A stretch of 64,000 bases of DNA from Methylovirgula sp. HY1 (lineage in GTDB: Bacteria > Pseudomonadota > Alphaproteobacteria > Rhizobiales > Beijerinckiaceae), in the NCBI RefSeq assembly GCF_019343105.1, contig NZ_CP073764.1, forward strand, positions 3,212,001 to 3,276,000. Reading direction: 5' to 3'. The notes under the pieces are model-generated. The model saw only the letters and a list, made by a program, of their open reading frames with translations. It was not told the origin of the DNA and made no database searches. This document shows, piece after piece, positions 35,005 through 44,309 of this stretch. Each line of letters opens with the position of its first letter. Positions within the stretch are counted from its first letter, which is position 1. Both the position numbers and the translations under genes were made by a program.

Positions 35005-36275
35005 AGCGGATGAACCTTGCCGGCCTTGCACGCCGCCTCACGCTCATGGTCGGCGCCGAGGCCCTGCAGAGCGGTTTCCATTTCGCGCTCAACCTTGCTT
35101 TGGTCCCCATGCTGAGTGCGCGGGACTTTGGCGTCTTCTCCATCGTCATGGTGATCGGCGGTCTGAGCCTCACTTATATCCGTGCGTTCGCGGGAATGCC
35201 GGCGAGTATCTGGATCGGGCGCAGCCGCACGCGCCCTGCGGCAGGGGCCTATGACGTGACCTTTGGGTCGGGCGCGGTTCTGCTCTCAGCATTTGCTGCG
35301 TTCGGTGTCTATTTGCTCTTGCAGGTCTGGTTGGACAGAGGCGCACTCGCCGGAGGCAGCTTCGTCGGCCTTTGGTCAATGCGCAGCTATTTGCGCACGG
35401 CCTATTTCGCCCGCGGCCGGAGGAAGTCGGTGATCTTGGCCGATCTCACCTTTGTGGTAAGCGGCGCACTCTTGGCTTCTCTGCTTTGGCTGGGCCGCGC
35501 AGATGTGTTGCAGAGCGCGTTTATTCTGCTTGCCGTCGCCAATGCCACCGGCATTGCCGCGCTGCTGTTCCTCGGTGGCTGGCCCTTCCGCATCAGCTAT
35601 CGGTATCAGGTGCGACAGCGGTACGCGCGGATGTGGCGGCAGCTCGGATGGGCGGGTTTAAGCGTTACTTTGACGAACCTGCAGGGCCAGGCCGTCGCTC
35701 TGCTGGTCACCGCTTTCGGCGGTCCCGCCGCCTATGCGCCGATTGCCGCGACGCTCTTGCTGTTCGTGCCGTTGCGTATCGCGGCCACTGCGCTCACCAA
35801 CATGCTGCAGCCGGAAATATCGGCCGAGCTTGCGCGTGGCGAAGCGCGGCATGTGTGGGGGCAGGTCAAGCTTTGGTTCGGCGTCACCGGGAGCATCGGG
35901 CTCATCTATGGGGCAATGATGCTGGTCGTCTTGCCGCGAATCCATCTGCACATTCTGGAAGGCGTTCCCATTTTGGTGACGGGCTTCCTGGCCTGGTCGA
36001 TCTATACGATGACCGTGCTCAATGTGACGCCGCGTATCGTGTTGGAAGTGATGTCAGCCTTTGGCACGGTCGCGCTGATCACCGGGACGGCGGCAGCAAT
36101 CGGCGCATCCTTCATCATCTTCTTGTTGTTCGTTGCCCCACCGGTGTGGGCGCTCGCAGGTGGCGCCACGTCGGAACTATTGGTGCTGACAGCCACCGCG
36201 ACCATCGCCTATCGCAAGCTCCAAACTGCGATGGCCGCAAGCGAGAAAGCGGCGAAGAATCCGGCGCGCAGATAG
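35001..36275 (+). CDS. Polysaccharide flippase (Wzx-like MOP exporter)
   Basis: A 424-residue membrane protein with about twelve helices. The N-terminal segment (GFHFALNLALVPMLSARDFGVFSIVM) is typical of Wzx/MATE-like flippases that move lipid-linked repeat units across the inner membrane. ATG 35001 overlaps the glycosyltransferase stop; the open frame from 34770 is an out-of-context extension that reads through the GT4 gene in another frame. Together with the Wzz-like and VpsF-like proteins it completes a Wzx/Wzy-type pathway. Confidence 0.82.
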   Translation: MKRMNLAGLARRLTLMVGAEALQSGFHFALNLALVPMLSARDFGVFSIVMVIGGLSLTYIRAFAGMPASIWIGRSRTRPAAGAYDVTFGSGAVLLSAFAAFGVYLLLQVWLDRGALAGGSFVGLWSMRSYLRTAYFARGRRKSVILADLTFVVSGALLASLLWLGRADVLQSAFILLAVANATGIAALLFLGGWPFRISYRYQVRQRYARMWRQLGWAGLSVTLTNLQGQAVALLVTAFGGPAAYAPIAATLLLFVPLRIAATALTNMLQPEISAELARGEARHVWGQVKLWFGVTGSIGLIYGAMMLVVLPRIHLHILEGVPILVTGFLAWSIYTMTVLNVTPRIVLEVMSAFGTVALITGTAAAIGASFIIFLLFVAPPVWALAGGATSELLVLTATATIAYRKLQTAMAASEKAAKNPARR

Positions 36276-36325
36276 AGCGTCTCTGCGATGCCGCTATGCA
36301 CGCGGCGCGATGCTGTGTGTGCGAC

Positions 36326-37561
36326 CTATCGGTCCACCGCGGCGACGTGGACAGGCCGCGTCATGCTGGACGGGCTTGCCTCGGCAAATCGCTGAGCGAG
36401 AGCCGGAGCGGCATGTTTTGCACCGAACATGAAACGCATGACCGGACCAAATGTCGGCGCCGCGAGCATGCCGACGAAAAACAATCCGGATAGCGAAGAC
36501 TCGCTGAAGCGGTCAAGCTCAGGCACGCCATCGAAGGCCTTGATGCGCGCGATCAATGTCGGATCTAAAAAGGGTAGCCGCCGCAGGTCGGGCTTGAAAC
36601 CGGTCGCGGCTATCAGATGATCTACCTCCATGACAGCCGTTCCAGCTCCGGAATTCATGAAAAGCTGGACCTTGCCATTGGATTGGCTGGTGCGCACGAT
36701 CTCATGCGAGGTGAGAACCGGTATTCTTCCAGACACGCGATCTCTCAGCCACCAAGCGCCAGATGGACCCCATGTGCGTTTGACGAGATAGAATCGTAGC
36801 GGTCTTGGCAACATGGAAAAGATGTGCGGAAATTCGGACGCTGCGACGCTGCGCCAGCCGAAGCCGAGCCCCGCCTCGGGAGAGATTATTCTTTGAAGAA
36901 GAGAGCGTCCCTCGCCAAGATTGTCCGGGTTCCAGCTCACATGGTCGCTTCGCGCGATAATGCGCACATTGGTCCCTTGTTCGTGCAGAAGCGCTGCGGT
37001 CTCGAGGCTGCTTTGTCCCGCACCGAGGACGGCGACATCCTTGCCGATGAAGCGCGTAAGATCGCGATGCTCGCTGCTATGGGAGCAGAGGTCCGGCGGA
37101 AGGTCGGCGAGCACAGGCGGCATATTGCGAAAGAATCTATGGCCGGTCGCGACAACCACATTGTTTGCTTGCACCATCTCCGCATCCGAAAATTCCAGCT
37201 GAAATTTGCCGTCTCTTTGCGACAGTTTCGTTAGCTGCAGGTCTTGCACATTGGGCACCGCATGCGTCTGGAACCATTCCGCATAGTCGAGAAATAGGCC
37301 CAAGGGCAGCGGCTGGCCGCTGACGACATAGGGCCGTCCCTTTTCAGCGCAAAAACTTTCGAACGTGTAGCGACGCTCCGGATCCCATAAATTCGACGCG
37401 TGCGGTTCCGATCGCAAGATCATGTTCGTCGGCATGGCGTCGCGCCAACTGCTCATCGGCTGGCCAAAGATCTCGTGAGAGAGGTCTTTGCCGGACAAAT
37501 GAGCGGAAATAGAAAGCCCATAGGGACCGGCGCCGATAATCGCAATGTCAGTTGTTCTCAT
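36326..37561 (-). CDS. FAD/NAD(P)-binding oxidoreductase (flavin monooxygenase-like)
   Basis: A 411-residue protein. The N-terminal FAD site is IAIIGAGPYGLSISAHL and a second Rossmann site is VAVLGAGQSSLETAALL. LIAATGFKPDLRRLPFL is the ATG-like motif of flavin monooxygenases (SidA/lysine N-hydroxylase and related). The substrate is unknown. Start 37561 (MRTTDIAIIGAG) has AGGAAG about 9 nt upstream; the frame is open to 37621. It lies downstream of an ATP-grasp gene on the same strand and may work with it. Confidence 0.8.
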   Translation of the reverse strand: MRTTDIAIIGAGPYGLSISAHLSGKDLSHEIFGQPMSSWRDAMPTNMILRSEPHASNLWDPERRYTFESFCAEKGRPYVVSGQPLPLGLFLDYAEWFQTHAVPNVQDLQLTKLSQRDGKFQLEFSDAEMVQANNVVVATGHRFFRNMPPVLADLPPDLCSHSSEHRDLTRFIGKDVAVLGAGQSSLETAALLHEQGTNVRIIARSDHVSWNPDNLGEGRSLLQRIISPEAGLGFGWRSVAASEFPHIFSMLPRPLRFYLVKRTWGPSGAWWLRDRVSGRIPVLTSHEIVRTSQSNGKVQLFMNSGAGTAVMEVDHLIAATGFKPDLRRLPFLDPTLIARIKAFDGVPELDRFSESSLSGLFFVGMLAAPTFGPVMRFMFGAKHAAPALAQRFAEASPSSMTRPVHVAAVDR

Positions 37562-37786
37562 AGCGACGGCTTCCTGTTCTTTCGCATTAAACTGGTTGGC
37601 TGCCCGCGTTTGCCGCTGCATTCATTGCACGGGAGGCCTGATGACGACTTTGCTCGATCGGCGCAAATGATATCGCTGCCGCCTTCGAACCGGCGCGATC
37701 AGCTTTGCTAGCCAAACGGCAGCGCTTTGGCGCATCGGCCAGCTTCCATATCGATGGGCGCGGCCGAGGATCATTTCCAGGGAAAA

Positions 37787-38965
37787 TCATCGGGTAGGGT
37801 TAATATGTCGTCTCAACCGGCGCATAGAAGCCGCGAGCGTGCCGTGAGAATAATGCAGGAGTGCGGGCATCACGTCGTTGCGCCGCCAATATCCGTCGTA
37901 GACGCGCGCCCCCGCCGATAGGGTTGGCCGCTGCGTCTTCAGAGGTTCCAAGAGAGATGCTCGCCAAACAATGTCGGATGCCGGCGATGGCCGAGCTGGT
38001 GGGGTAAGCTCGAGCTCGTGACAATAGGCTTCGAGCGGAATGTTGACGCCGCAGAGCGTTGCGACCTCTTCCTGCCAATCACTGCGTCCCACGGTCGGTT
38101 CTATGATGAGAAAGCGGCGGCTGGCCGCGCACCATTTATATTCGACGCTGCCAATGCCGGCATAGTCGATCCTTTCGAGGAAGGCCGCGGTCATCGGTTC
38201 CAGGCTCTCGCGCGCTTCGGGTGCCGCCGTGCAATAAGCCGTAAGGCCGATGCCCGGTGGACTGCTGGCGAGCTTGCGGCCGGTGAACATGCTGACGATC
38301 TTGCCCTGGCGGCCGCGATAGAACAGGCAAAAATAAATTTTGTCGCTAGCCCCATCTATCCACTCTTGCACAATGGCTTCGCCAGCGCATTGGAGCATTG
38401 CCTCACAGCCTGAAAGCGCCTCTTCGAGCCGTTCGAATATGACGACGCCGGGCGCTTTTCCCGAATGGACTTGGCCTTTGTCGGCGGGTTTGACGACGAT
38501 CGGAAAATGCAGGGAGTTGAGCAGTTTGGAAATGTCCGAGTTCGCCCGGAGAACTTCGCCGCGCGGCACCGGGAGATCATTCGCGATCGCGAGTTGATGG
38601 AATTTGCTCTTGTCCTGCAGCGTCAAAACCATCTCATGTTTCGGCATGCGAAACCGAAACAGGGACTCGAGTTCGCTGCGGTGTTCGGAAATCGTGAGGA
38701 CAGCCATTTCATGTGTGTTGAAAAGCATAGGCCGCTCGCCAAGTCCGGCCTGCAGTTTCAACAATGACTCGATGAGTTCCCGGCCCTCGACGCCTTGCGA
38801 ATGCACGGGTCGTGCGTATCGCGACCACATGCCCGGATGGAGCCGATTATTGTCGACGACATATGTCGTGATGTCGCCGCATCCGAGGCTGCGGGTAATG
38901 CCAAGTCCGTTGAGGCCGCCGAGAACGACGACGGCAGGGACGCCGGATCGAAGGGTGACGTTCAT
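37787..38965 (-). CDS. ATP-grasp family protein (carboxylate-amine ligase-like)
   Basis: A 392-residue protein. The N-terminal domain begins VVVLGGLNGLGITRSL. The ATP-grasp core includes LQDKSKFHQLAIANDLPVP, the ATP-binding Lys in FPIVVKPADKGQ, and the metal-binding GSVEYKW ... FLIIEPTVGRSDW. Enzymes of this fold ligate an acid to an amine through an acyl-phosphate. A role in modifying the polysaccharide or making a linked small molecule is inferred from position; the substrate is unknown. The gene is separated from the FAD gene by 225 bp. Confidence 0.8.
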   Translation of the reverse strand: MNVTLRSGVPAVVVLGGLNGLGITRSLGCGDITTYVVDNNRLHPGMWSRYARPVHSQGVEGRELIESLLKLQAGLGERPMLFNTHEMAVLTISEHRSELESLFRFRMPKHEMVLTLQDKSKFHQLAIANDLPVPRGEVLRANSDISKLLNSLHFPIVVKPADKGQVHSGKAPGVVIFERLEEALSGCEAMLQCAGEAIVQEWIDGASDKIYFCLFYRGRQGKIVSMFTGRKLASSPPGIGLTAYCTAAPEARESLEPMTAAFLERIDYAGIGSVEYKWCAASRRFLIIEPTVGRSDWQEEVATLCGVNIPLEAYCHELELTPPARPSPASDIVWRASLLEPLKTQRPTLSAGARVYDGYWRRNDVMPALLHYSHGTLAASMRRLRRHINPTR

Positions 38966-39268
38966 GCCAGTCTGTCGTTGGGTTTAGAGCAAGCTAGGAT
39001 CCGGGACATTGTCACAGCCGCGGAAGCGAAGTGCGATGCGATGTGCTCATTGTTGGTTAACAGCATCCGGCATTCCGCGCATTCGAAGAGGAGACGTTTC
39101 ACCGGCCCAAAAAAACCAATCTCGGCCATGCGGGTTGCAATGGCGAGGTACAAGGACTTAAAGGCGGCGCGCGTGATTTCGTCAACTGATCCCTCGTTTT
39201 GGACGAGCAGAAAGCTGCCGAAAGATTGCCGTCGCGGTTAACCGGCTCGCTGAGCTGATAGTCTCCGG
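38966..39268. other. Intergenic region between ATP-grasp gene and LysR gene
   Basis: A 303-bp stretch. Short ORFs on both strands lack start signals and family character. It probably holds the promoter of the minus-strand ATP-grasp gene. Confidence 0.35.
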
Positions 39269-40192
39269 TCAGCCGAGCACACGTGTCCAAGCCGCCGATC
39301 CCGCAGTGAAACGGCGGCTGAGAAAATCGATCAAAGCGCTGATGCGTGGCGGACGCGGTCCGCCGCCCGGCGTGACGAGATTGAGCGCCAGGGGCGGGGC
39401 CGACCAGTCCTCGAGAGCGACGACGAGTCGCTTGGTTTCGAGGGCTTCCCAAATCAAGAAGTCCGGCTGAAGCGCGATGCCGAGACCGGCTTCGAGGGCA
39501 GCGCTGAGCGCGTCCGCATTGGTGGCGCAAAGTGGCCCTTTTACAGTTATGGATTCGTCATTTCCGGTATGATCGGTAAAGCGCCAGGTGGTGCCTGTCG
39601 CAAGGTAACTATAGGTGAGGCAGGCGTGATCCTTGAGGTCGCGGGGGGATTGCGGCGTTCCATGCCTCGCGAAATAGGCGGGGGCACCGACGACAAAGCG
39701 GCGGACCGGACAGAGCTTGCGCGCGATCAAGCTCGAATCCGGCAGTTCGGCGATGCGCAGCGCGATATCGATCCCGCCGGTCACAAGATCGACGATCCTG
39801 TCGTCGAGCTGGAGGTCGATCGAAATTTCCGGATAAGCGGCGAAAAACTCCGGCAGAGCCGGCGCGATATGCCGAAGACCGAAGGACATGGGCGCAGCGA
39901 GCCGGATTTTTCCGCGCGGCAGCGTGCCCTTGGCCTGAGCCTCGGCTTCGACGGCTTCGCCCTCCGCAAGGATTTGGGCGGCCCGCACGGCCAGGACCCG
40001 CCCGGTTTCCGTGAGCGAAAAGCGGCGCGAGGTCCGATGGATCAGTCTTTCGCCCAGTCGCGCTTCGAGCCGCTTCAAAGCCTTTGAAACGGTCGCGTCG
40101 GACAGGCCCAGTTCAGCGGCGGCTCTTGCGAAAGAGCCGGTTTCGGCGATTTTTGCGAATATTGCCCAGGCTTCGAGGTCGGGAAGGGGCAT
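39269..40192 (-). CDS. LysR-family transcriptional regulator
   Basis: A 307-residue regulator. The N-terminal winged HTH is GSFARAAAELGLSDATVSKALKRLEARLGERL, with the wing RRFSLTETG. The effector-binding domain (about 90-300) begins KIRLAAPMSFGLRHIAP. It is divergent from the pirin gene with a 122-bp shared region, which suggests it controls that gene (inference from the usual LysR arrangement). Confidence 0.92.
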   Translation of the reverse strand: MPLPDLEAWAIFAKIAETGSFARAAAELGLSDATVSKALKRLEARLGERLIHRTSRRFSLTETGRVLAVRAAQILAEGEAVEAEAQAKGTLPRGKIRLAAPMSFGLRHIAPALPEFFAAYPEISIDLQLDDRIVDLVTGGIDIALRIAELPDSSLIARKLCPVRRFVVGAPAYFARHGTPQSPRDLKDHACLTYSYLATGTTWRFTDHTGNDESITVKGPLCATNADALSAALEAGLGIALQPDFLIWEALETKRLVVALEDWSAPPLALNLVTPGGGPRPPRISALIDFLSRRFTAGSAAWTRVLG

Positions 40193-40314
40193 GCCGATAC
40201 CTTAAAAATAGAAACGAAGATCTTCCATTCTTTCTGTTTTCATCAGATGCGTCGAGCGCCATCTTACTGAAAGACGCGGTGCGGCAAACCCGCGCCAAGC
40301 AGGAGTTTTTCGCA

Positions 40315-41013
40315 ATGATCGAACGTAGGCCATTCGAGAATTTGGGTGGAGCCGACCACGGCTGGCTCAAGGCCAAGCATCATTTTTCTTTCGCGTCTTA
40401 TTACGATCCGGCGCGGATGCATTGGGGCAATTTGCGCGTCTGGAACGATGACGAGATCGCGCCGAAGGCGGGTTTTCCGCCGCATCCGCATGCCGATATG
40501 GAAATCATCACTTATGTTCGCGAAGGCGCGATCACCCATAAGGATTCGATGGGCAATGAGGGTCGCACCGAGGCTGGTGACGTCCAGGTGATGTCCGCCG
40601 GCTCGGGCGTCCGCCATTCGGAATATAATCTCGGCGACGCGACGACCCGGATTTTCCAGATCTGGATCGAGCCGACGGCGCGCGGCGGCGCGCCGTCCTG
40701 GGGCAGCAAGCCTTTTCCAAAGGCCGCGCGCTCCGGCCGTTTCGTCACCCTCGCGAGCGGTTTCGCCGATGATCATGAGGCTCTGCCAATTCGTGCCGAT
40801 GCGAGAGTCCTCGGTGCTACGATCAATGCTGGTGAGCACCTTATGCTGTCGCTCGATCCTAAGCGGCATGCCTATCTGGTGCCCGCCAAAGGCGCGATCG
40901 AAGTCGGTGGCATTCGCATCGATCCGCGCGACGGCGCTGCCATCACCGGAGTCGAAAGCATCGAAATCGTCGGGCTCGAAGAGGCGGAGATCGTCGTCGT
41001 CGATGCAGCGTGA
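40315..41013 (+). CDS. Pirin family protein (cupin, quercetinase-like)
   Basis: A 232-residue bicupin. The metal ligands of pirins are present: two His in FPPHPHADMEIIT and the His plus Glu in GSGVRHSEYN. The start at 40315 has AGGAG 9 nt upstream and matches the family N-terminus; the open frame from 40084 is not needed. It is divergent from a LysR gene. Bacterial pirins act as quercetin 2,3-dioxygenases or redox-linked regulators; the substrate here is unknown. Confidence 0.9.
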   Translation: MIERRPFENLGGADHGWLKAKHHFSFASYYDPARMHWGNLRVWNDDEIAPKAGFPPHPHADMEIITYVREGAITHKDSMGNEGRTEAGDVQVMSAGSGVRHSEYNLGDATTRIFQIWIEPTARGGAPSWGSKPFPKAARSGRFVTLASGFADDHEALPIRADARVLGATINAGEHLMLSLDPKRHAYLVPAKGAIEVGGIRIDPRDGAAITGVESIEIVGLEEAEIVVVDAA

Positions 41014-41444
41014 CGGGAGAGGCGGCGGCGGCCAATGAGCTCGCGGCTTTGGAGAAGATGGATTATTGTCTGAGAAAGTGACAGGTGCCCCTTATTCATG
41101 CACAGCGAGAGGTGCGACAGGCGAGGTGGCATCTGTTGCGAGGATGCCATTTTCGTTAATGGCATCGCTCGGCGATGGAACTCTTCTGTCTCGGCCCCGT
41201 TAAGCTTCGTGCTTGATGGGGGCGTTTGGCTCCCATTCCGCATATTGCGTGATGGAAAAACCCGGCGGAGGGCCGTTAAGGTCGTCCGCGCGCACGAAAG
41301 CTGTCGGTGAAGCATGTCGGGCGTTCTTCTGAGCTTTGGCGTGGGATTTGACAGAAGTTCTGTTTCGCCGCCATTTTATTCCATGGATTTGAACCAAGGG
41401 TCACCCGCAGCTCCTTTCACCCCGGGACCGAGGTCACGGCCAGC
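41014..41444. other. Intergenic region between pirin and HWE-kinase genes
   Basis: A 431-bp stretch. Short ORFs (for example 41098-41310 plus and 41200-41397 minus) have no convincing starts or family features. No repeat or terminator is seen. Confidence 0.35.
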
Positions 41445-43328
41445 GTGTGTTTTACAGCGGCGGCGGCGATGAAGGTTTTTGCCGAAAATAGTCCGGTGCG
41501 CTTCCCTGCCTCATGCGGCGACGACGCGCTCATGCTTCCGGAACATTTGTTCGATCTATTGCCGGCCGGCGTCTGCGTTTGCGACCGGATCGGCCGCATT
41601 ATCCGGTATAATGAGGCGGCGGTAAAATTATGGGGCCGCACGCCGCGGCTCGGCGAATTGGCTGAGCGCTTTTGTGGCTCATATCGGCTCCACACGACCG
41701 GCGGCGAGGCAATTGCCCATGTGGAATGTCCGATGGCGCATGTCCTTGCGACCGAACATGGGGTGAACGATCAGCATATCGTCATCGAACGGCCGGATGG
41801 AACCCGCATCATTGCACATATGACGATCGAAGTGCTCAAGAACGGCGCTGGCGAAGTCATTGGCGCCGTGAATGTCTTTGGCGCCCTGAACAGCTCTGGC
41901 GCGCATGTCGCGAGCGGCTCGGCGCATGTGGACACGAAGTCCCCCGAAGTTCTGCCAAATTCCGAAGCACGGGATTGCGATGCCGCGTTGCGGGCTTTGC
42001 CGGTGGCGGTTTACATGACGGATGCCGCCGGGCGGATCACATTTTTCAATGACGCGGCGGCGCAGCTATGGGGACAGCTGCCAGAACTCGGCAAGGATGA
42101 ATTCTGTGGCTCCTGGAGGCTCTATTGGCCCGATGGGACCCGCATGGAGCATGCGGCCTGCCCCATGGCGATGGCGCTGCGGGAAAAGCAGGCCATCAGG
42201 GACGTCACAATCATCGCTGAGCGGCCGGATGGCACCAGGGTGCCGGTGCTTCCTTATCCGACGCCGCTTTTCGATGCTTCGGGCGTCCTGACCGGTGCGG
42301 TCAACATATTGATTGATCTGACCGGGCGTCAGATGGCGGAGGAGGCGGCGCAACGGCTCGCGGCAATCGTCGAATCGTCCGATGATGCCATTTTGGCGAA
42401 GAATCTAGACGGCGTCATCATGAGCTGGAACGGGGGCGCCGAGCGACTTTTCGGCTATTCACCCGAGGAGGCGATCGGTCAGCCCGTTACACTTCTGATT
42501 CCGCCGGAACGACATGATGAGGAGCCGGACATCCTCGGCCGTCTTCGCCGTGGCGAAAGGATCGAGCATTACGATACGATTCGCCGACGCAAGGATGGCA
42601 GGCTCATTGAAATATCGCTGACGGTTTCACCGATCCTGAATGCGGCGGGTAAGATCATCGGCGCCTCTAAGATCGCGCGCGACATTACCGAACGGCGGCG
42701 CGCGGAAGAGCAGCAGAATTTGCTCGTCCGAGAAATGGACCATCGCGTCAAAAATCTCTTTGCTTTGGCGAGCAGCGTCGTCACTTTGAGCGCGCGTTCG
42801 CCGAAGACGGTTGAAGATCTCATCGCCGCGGTGCGCGCCCGCTTGGGGGCCTTGTCACGGGCGCATACGCTGACGCTCGCGCAAATCACCGAAGGCGCCG
42901 GTCCGACTGAACAATCGACGACAATGCATGCGCTCATCGAGACGATCGTCGCGCCTTTCGATACGTCCTCGGAGAGCGCCAGCAGCCGTGTCGTGATCAC
43001 CGGCCCGGATATTTCAATCGCCGGCCCTGCCGTGACGAGTCTGGCCATGCTGCTGCATGAGTTTGCCACGAATGCCGCCAAATATGGCGCTCTCTCCGTC
43101 CACGATGGCTATGTGACGATCGAATGTTTCGAGGAGAGCGGGCAATTTGGTCTGATTTGGAGTGAGCATGGCGGCCCGCCTGTCGACCATACAGGCGTCG
43201 AGGGTTTCGGGACCATGCTGGGTCGCGCAACGGTAAAGGCTCAGCTCGAGGGTGAGATCACACGTCTCTGGAATCCCGAGGGCCTGACGATCAGGCTCTC
43301 CGTCGCTCGCGACCGACTGATCCCGTGA
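41445..43328 (+). CDS. PAS-domain sensor histidine kinase, HWE family
   Basis: A 627-residue cytoplasmic sensor kinase. There are three PAS domains (about 30-150, 180-300 and 308-430), the third ending with the PAC motif KIIGASKIARDITERRRAEE. The HWE kinase core follows: H-box REMDHRVKNLFALASSVV, N-box LHEFATNAAKYGALS and the W-x-E motif LIWSEHGGPPV. There is no membrane segment. No response regulator is adjacent. HWE kinases commonly feed the general stress PhyR-NepR pathway in alphaproteobacteria. Start GTG 41445; ATG 41469 is the alternative. Confidence 0.9.
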   Translation: MCFTAAAAMKVFAENSPVRFPASCGDDALMLPEHLFDLLPAGVCVCDRIGRIIRYNEAAVKLWGRTPRLGELAERFCGSYRLHTTGGEAIAHVECPMAHVLATEHGVNDQHIVIERPDGTRIIAHMTIEVLKNGAGEVIGAVNVFGALNSSGAHVASGSAHVDTKSPEVLPNSEARDCDAALRALPVAVYMTDAAGRITFFNDAAAQLWGQLPELGKDEFCGSWRLYWPDGTRMEHAACPMAMALREKQAIRDVTIIAERPDGTRVPVLPYPTPLFDASGVLTGAVNILIDLTGRQMAEEAAQRLAAIVESSDDAILAKNLDGVIMSWNGGAERLFGYSPEEAIGQPVTLLIPPERHDEEPDILGRLRRGERIEHYDTIRRRKDGRLIEISLTVSPILNAAGKIIGASKIARDITERRRAEEQQNLLVREMDHRVKNLFALASSVVTLSARSPKTVEDLIAAVRARLGALSRAHTLTLAQITEGAGPTEQSTTMHALIETIVAPFDTSSESASSRVVITGPDISIAGPAVTSLAMLLHEFATNAAKYGALSVHDGYVTIECFEESGQFGLIWSEHGGPPVDHTGVEGFGTMLGRATVKAQLEGEITRLWNPEGLTIRLSVARDRLIP

Positions 43329-43382
43329 CGAAAACAGGATGATTTTAGCGGAGGCGCACCTCGCGCATCCGAGTCAATGGGA

Positions 43383-44000
43383 TCAGCTTTCGGCCAGCGG
43401 AGCTATCAGCGCACGGTCGAGCAAGGCGGAGGCCGCCGTGGCGGCGACATCGGCCATCGCCAGATCCCGCGTCACCATCACCGCGACGATTGCGCCATCC
43501 ATCAAGAGCCCGAGTTGATGCGCGACGACCTCTGGTGCGCTCGCGCCTGCTTCCATGGCGAGACCGGCGAACCGTTCTAAGACTTCTTTCTTGTGCTGCA
43601 TCGTCAGACTGCGAAGCCGATCATCCTTCTTATCATGCTCGCCGACAGCATTGATGAATGGGCAGCCATAAAATTCGTCTTCGGCGAACCATTTGCGCAG
43701 CAGCGGAAAGATCCTGTCGAGCTTGCTGCGCGGAGGATCGTTTCCGGCCTCGAGTGCGGTCAAAAACCAGTCGCGCCATTTGCGGCCCTCCTCTTCGAGA
43801 ACCGCCTCGACGAGACGCTCCTTTGAGCCGAAAAGCTTATAAAGCGTCATTTTGGCCGCGCCGGCTTCCTTCAACACGGCGTCTATGCCTGTCGCATTGA
43901 TGCCTTGCCGACAAAAAAGCCGTGACGCCGCGTCGAGCAGGCGGATTTTCGGCGTCCTGTCCATACCCAGGTCGATGACCTTCTCTGCGTCGGCCTTCAT
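43383..44000 (-). CDS. TetR-family transcriptional repressor
   Basis: A 205-residue regulator. The HTH near residues 25-55 reads GIDAVLKEAGAAKMTLYKLFGSKERLV, a clear TetR signature. The ligand-binding C-terminus contains a CPFINAVGE segment. Start ATG 44000 (MKADAEK) has AAGGG upstream; the frame is open to TTG 44045. It is divergent from the osmC/cyanase cluster, and an inverted repeat at 44250-44263 fits a TetR operator. Confidence 0.9.
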   Translation of the reverse strand: MKADAEKVIDLGMDRTPKIRLLDAASRLFCRQGINATGIDAVLKEAGAAKMTLYKLFGSKERLVEAVLEEEGRKWRDWFLTALEAGNDPPRSKLDRIFPLLRKWFAEDEFYGCPFINAVGEHDKKDDRLRSLTMQHKKEVLERFAGLAMEAGASAPEVVAHQLGLLMDGAIVAVMVTRDLAMADVAATAASALLDRALIAPLAES

Positions 44001-44309
44001 GACAGCAGCCCTTTCGGCGATGGCCGGACCTGGCGATAGACGCAACGGTCGGCTTAACAGTGTGGTTTAGCATAAGCTTTACTGGTGGCGCTTCGTTGGA
44101 AGCATGCTGACAAAATGCGAGCAGAATGCCCTTCCAATGAGCAGTGGCTGCCTGCCGCAACTTTCACGGACCGCCCGCCCAGCCTTCCGCTCCCCTGTAT
44201 TTCATCGACGTTCCCCTTCGACGCCGGATTGGCATGACGCCTGCTATAAACAGACCGTTCTGTATCCTGCGCGAAGCAGGATCCTATTGCAACTCGCTCG
44301 GAGGACTTT
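44001..44309. other. Divergent regulatory region between tetR and osmC
   Basis: A 309-bp region with no supported ORF. It contains the probable promoter and operator of the cyanate cluster at 44241-44263 and the GGAGG Shine-Dalgarno of osmC 5 nt before its ATG. Confidence 0.5.
44241..44263 (+). promoter_or_regulatory. Extended -10 promoter overlapping a TetR-type operator
   Basis: The inverted repeat ACAGA-CCGT-TCTGT occupies 44250-44263. It abuts an extended -10 element, TGC-TATAAA (44242-44250). The site is 47 nt before the osmC ATG. Binding here would block the promoter, as expected for TetR repressors. No good -35 hexamer is visible, consistent with an extended -10 promoter. Confidence 0.55.

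Noticed and set aside
35372-36493. 373-codon plus-strand ORF over the flippase gene
   Set aside because: Another frame of the flippase gene. Its translation is Arg/His/Cys-rich without hydrophobic helices.
38795-39241. 148-codon plus-strand ORF between ATP-grasp and LysR genes
   Set aside because: Mostly antisense to the ATP-grasp N-terminus, with no family features in the intergenic remainder.
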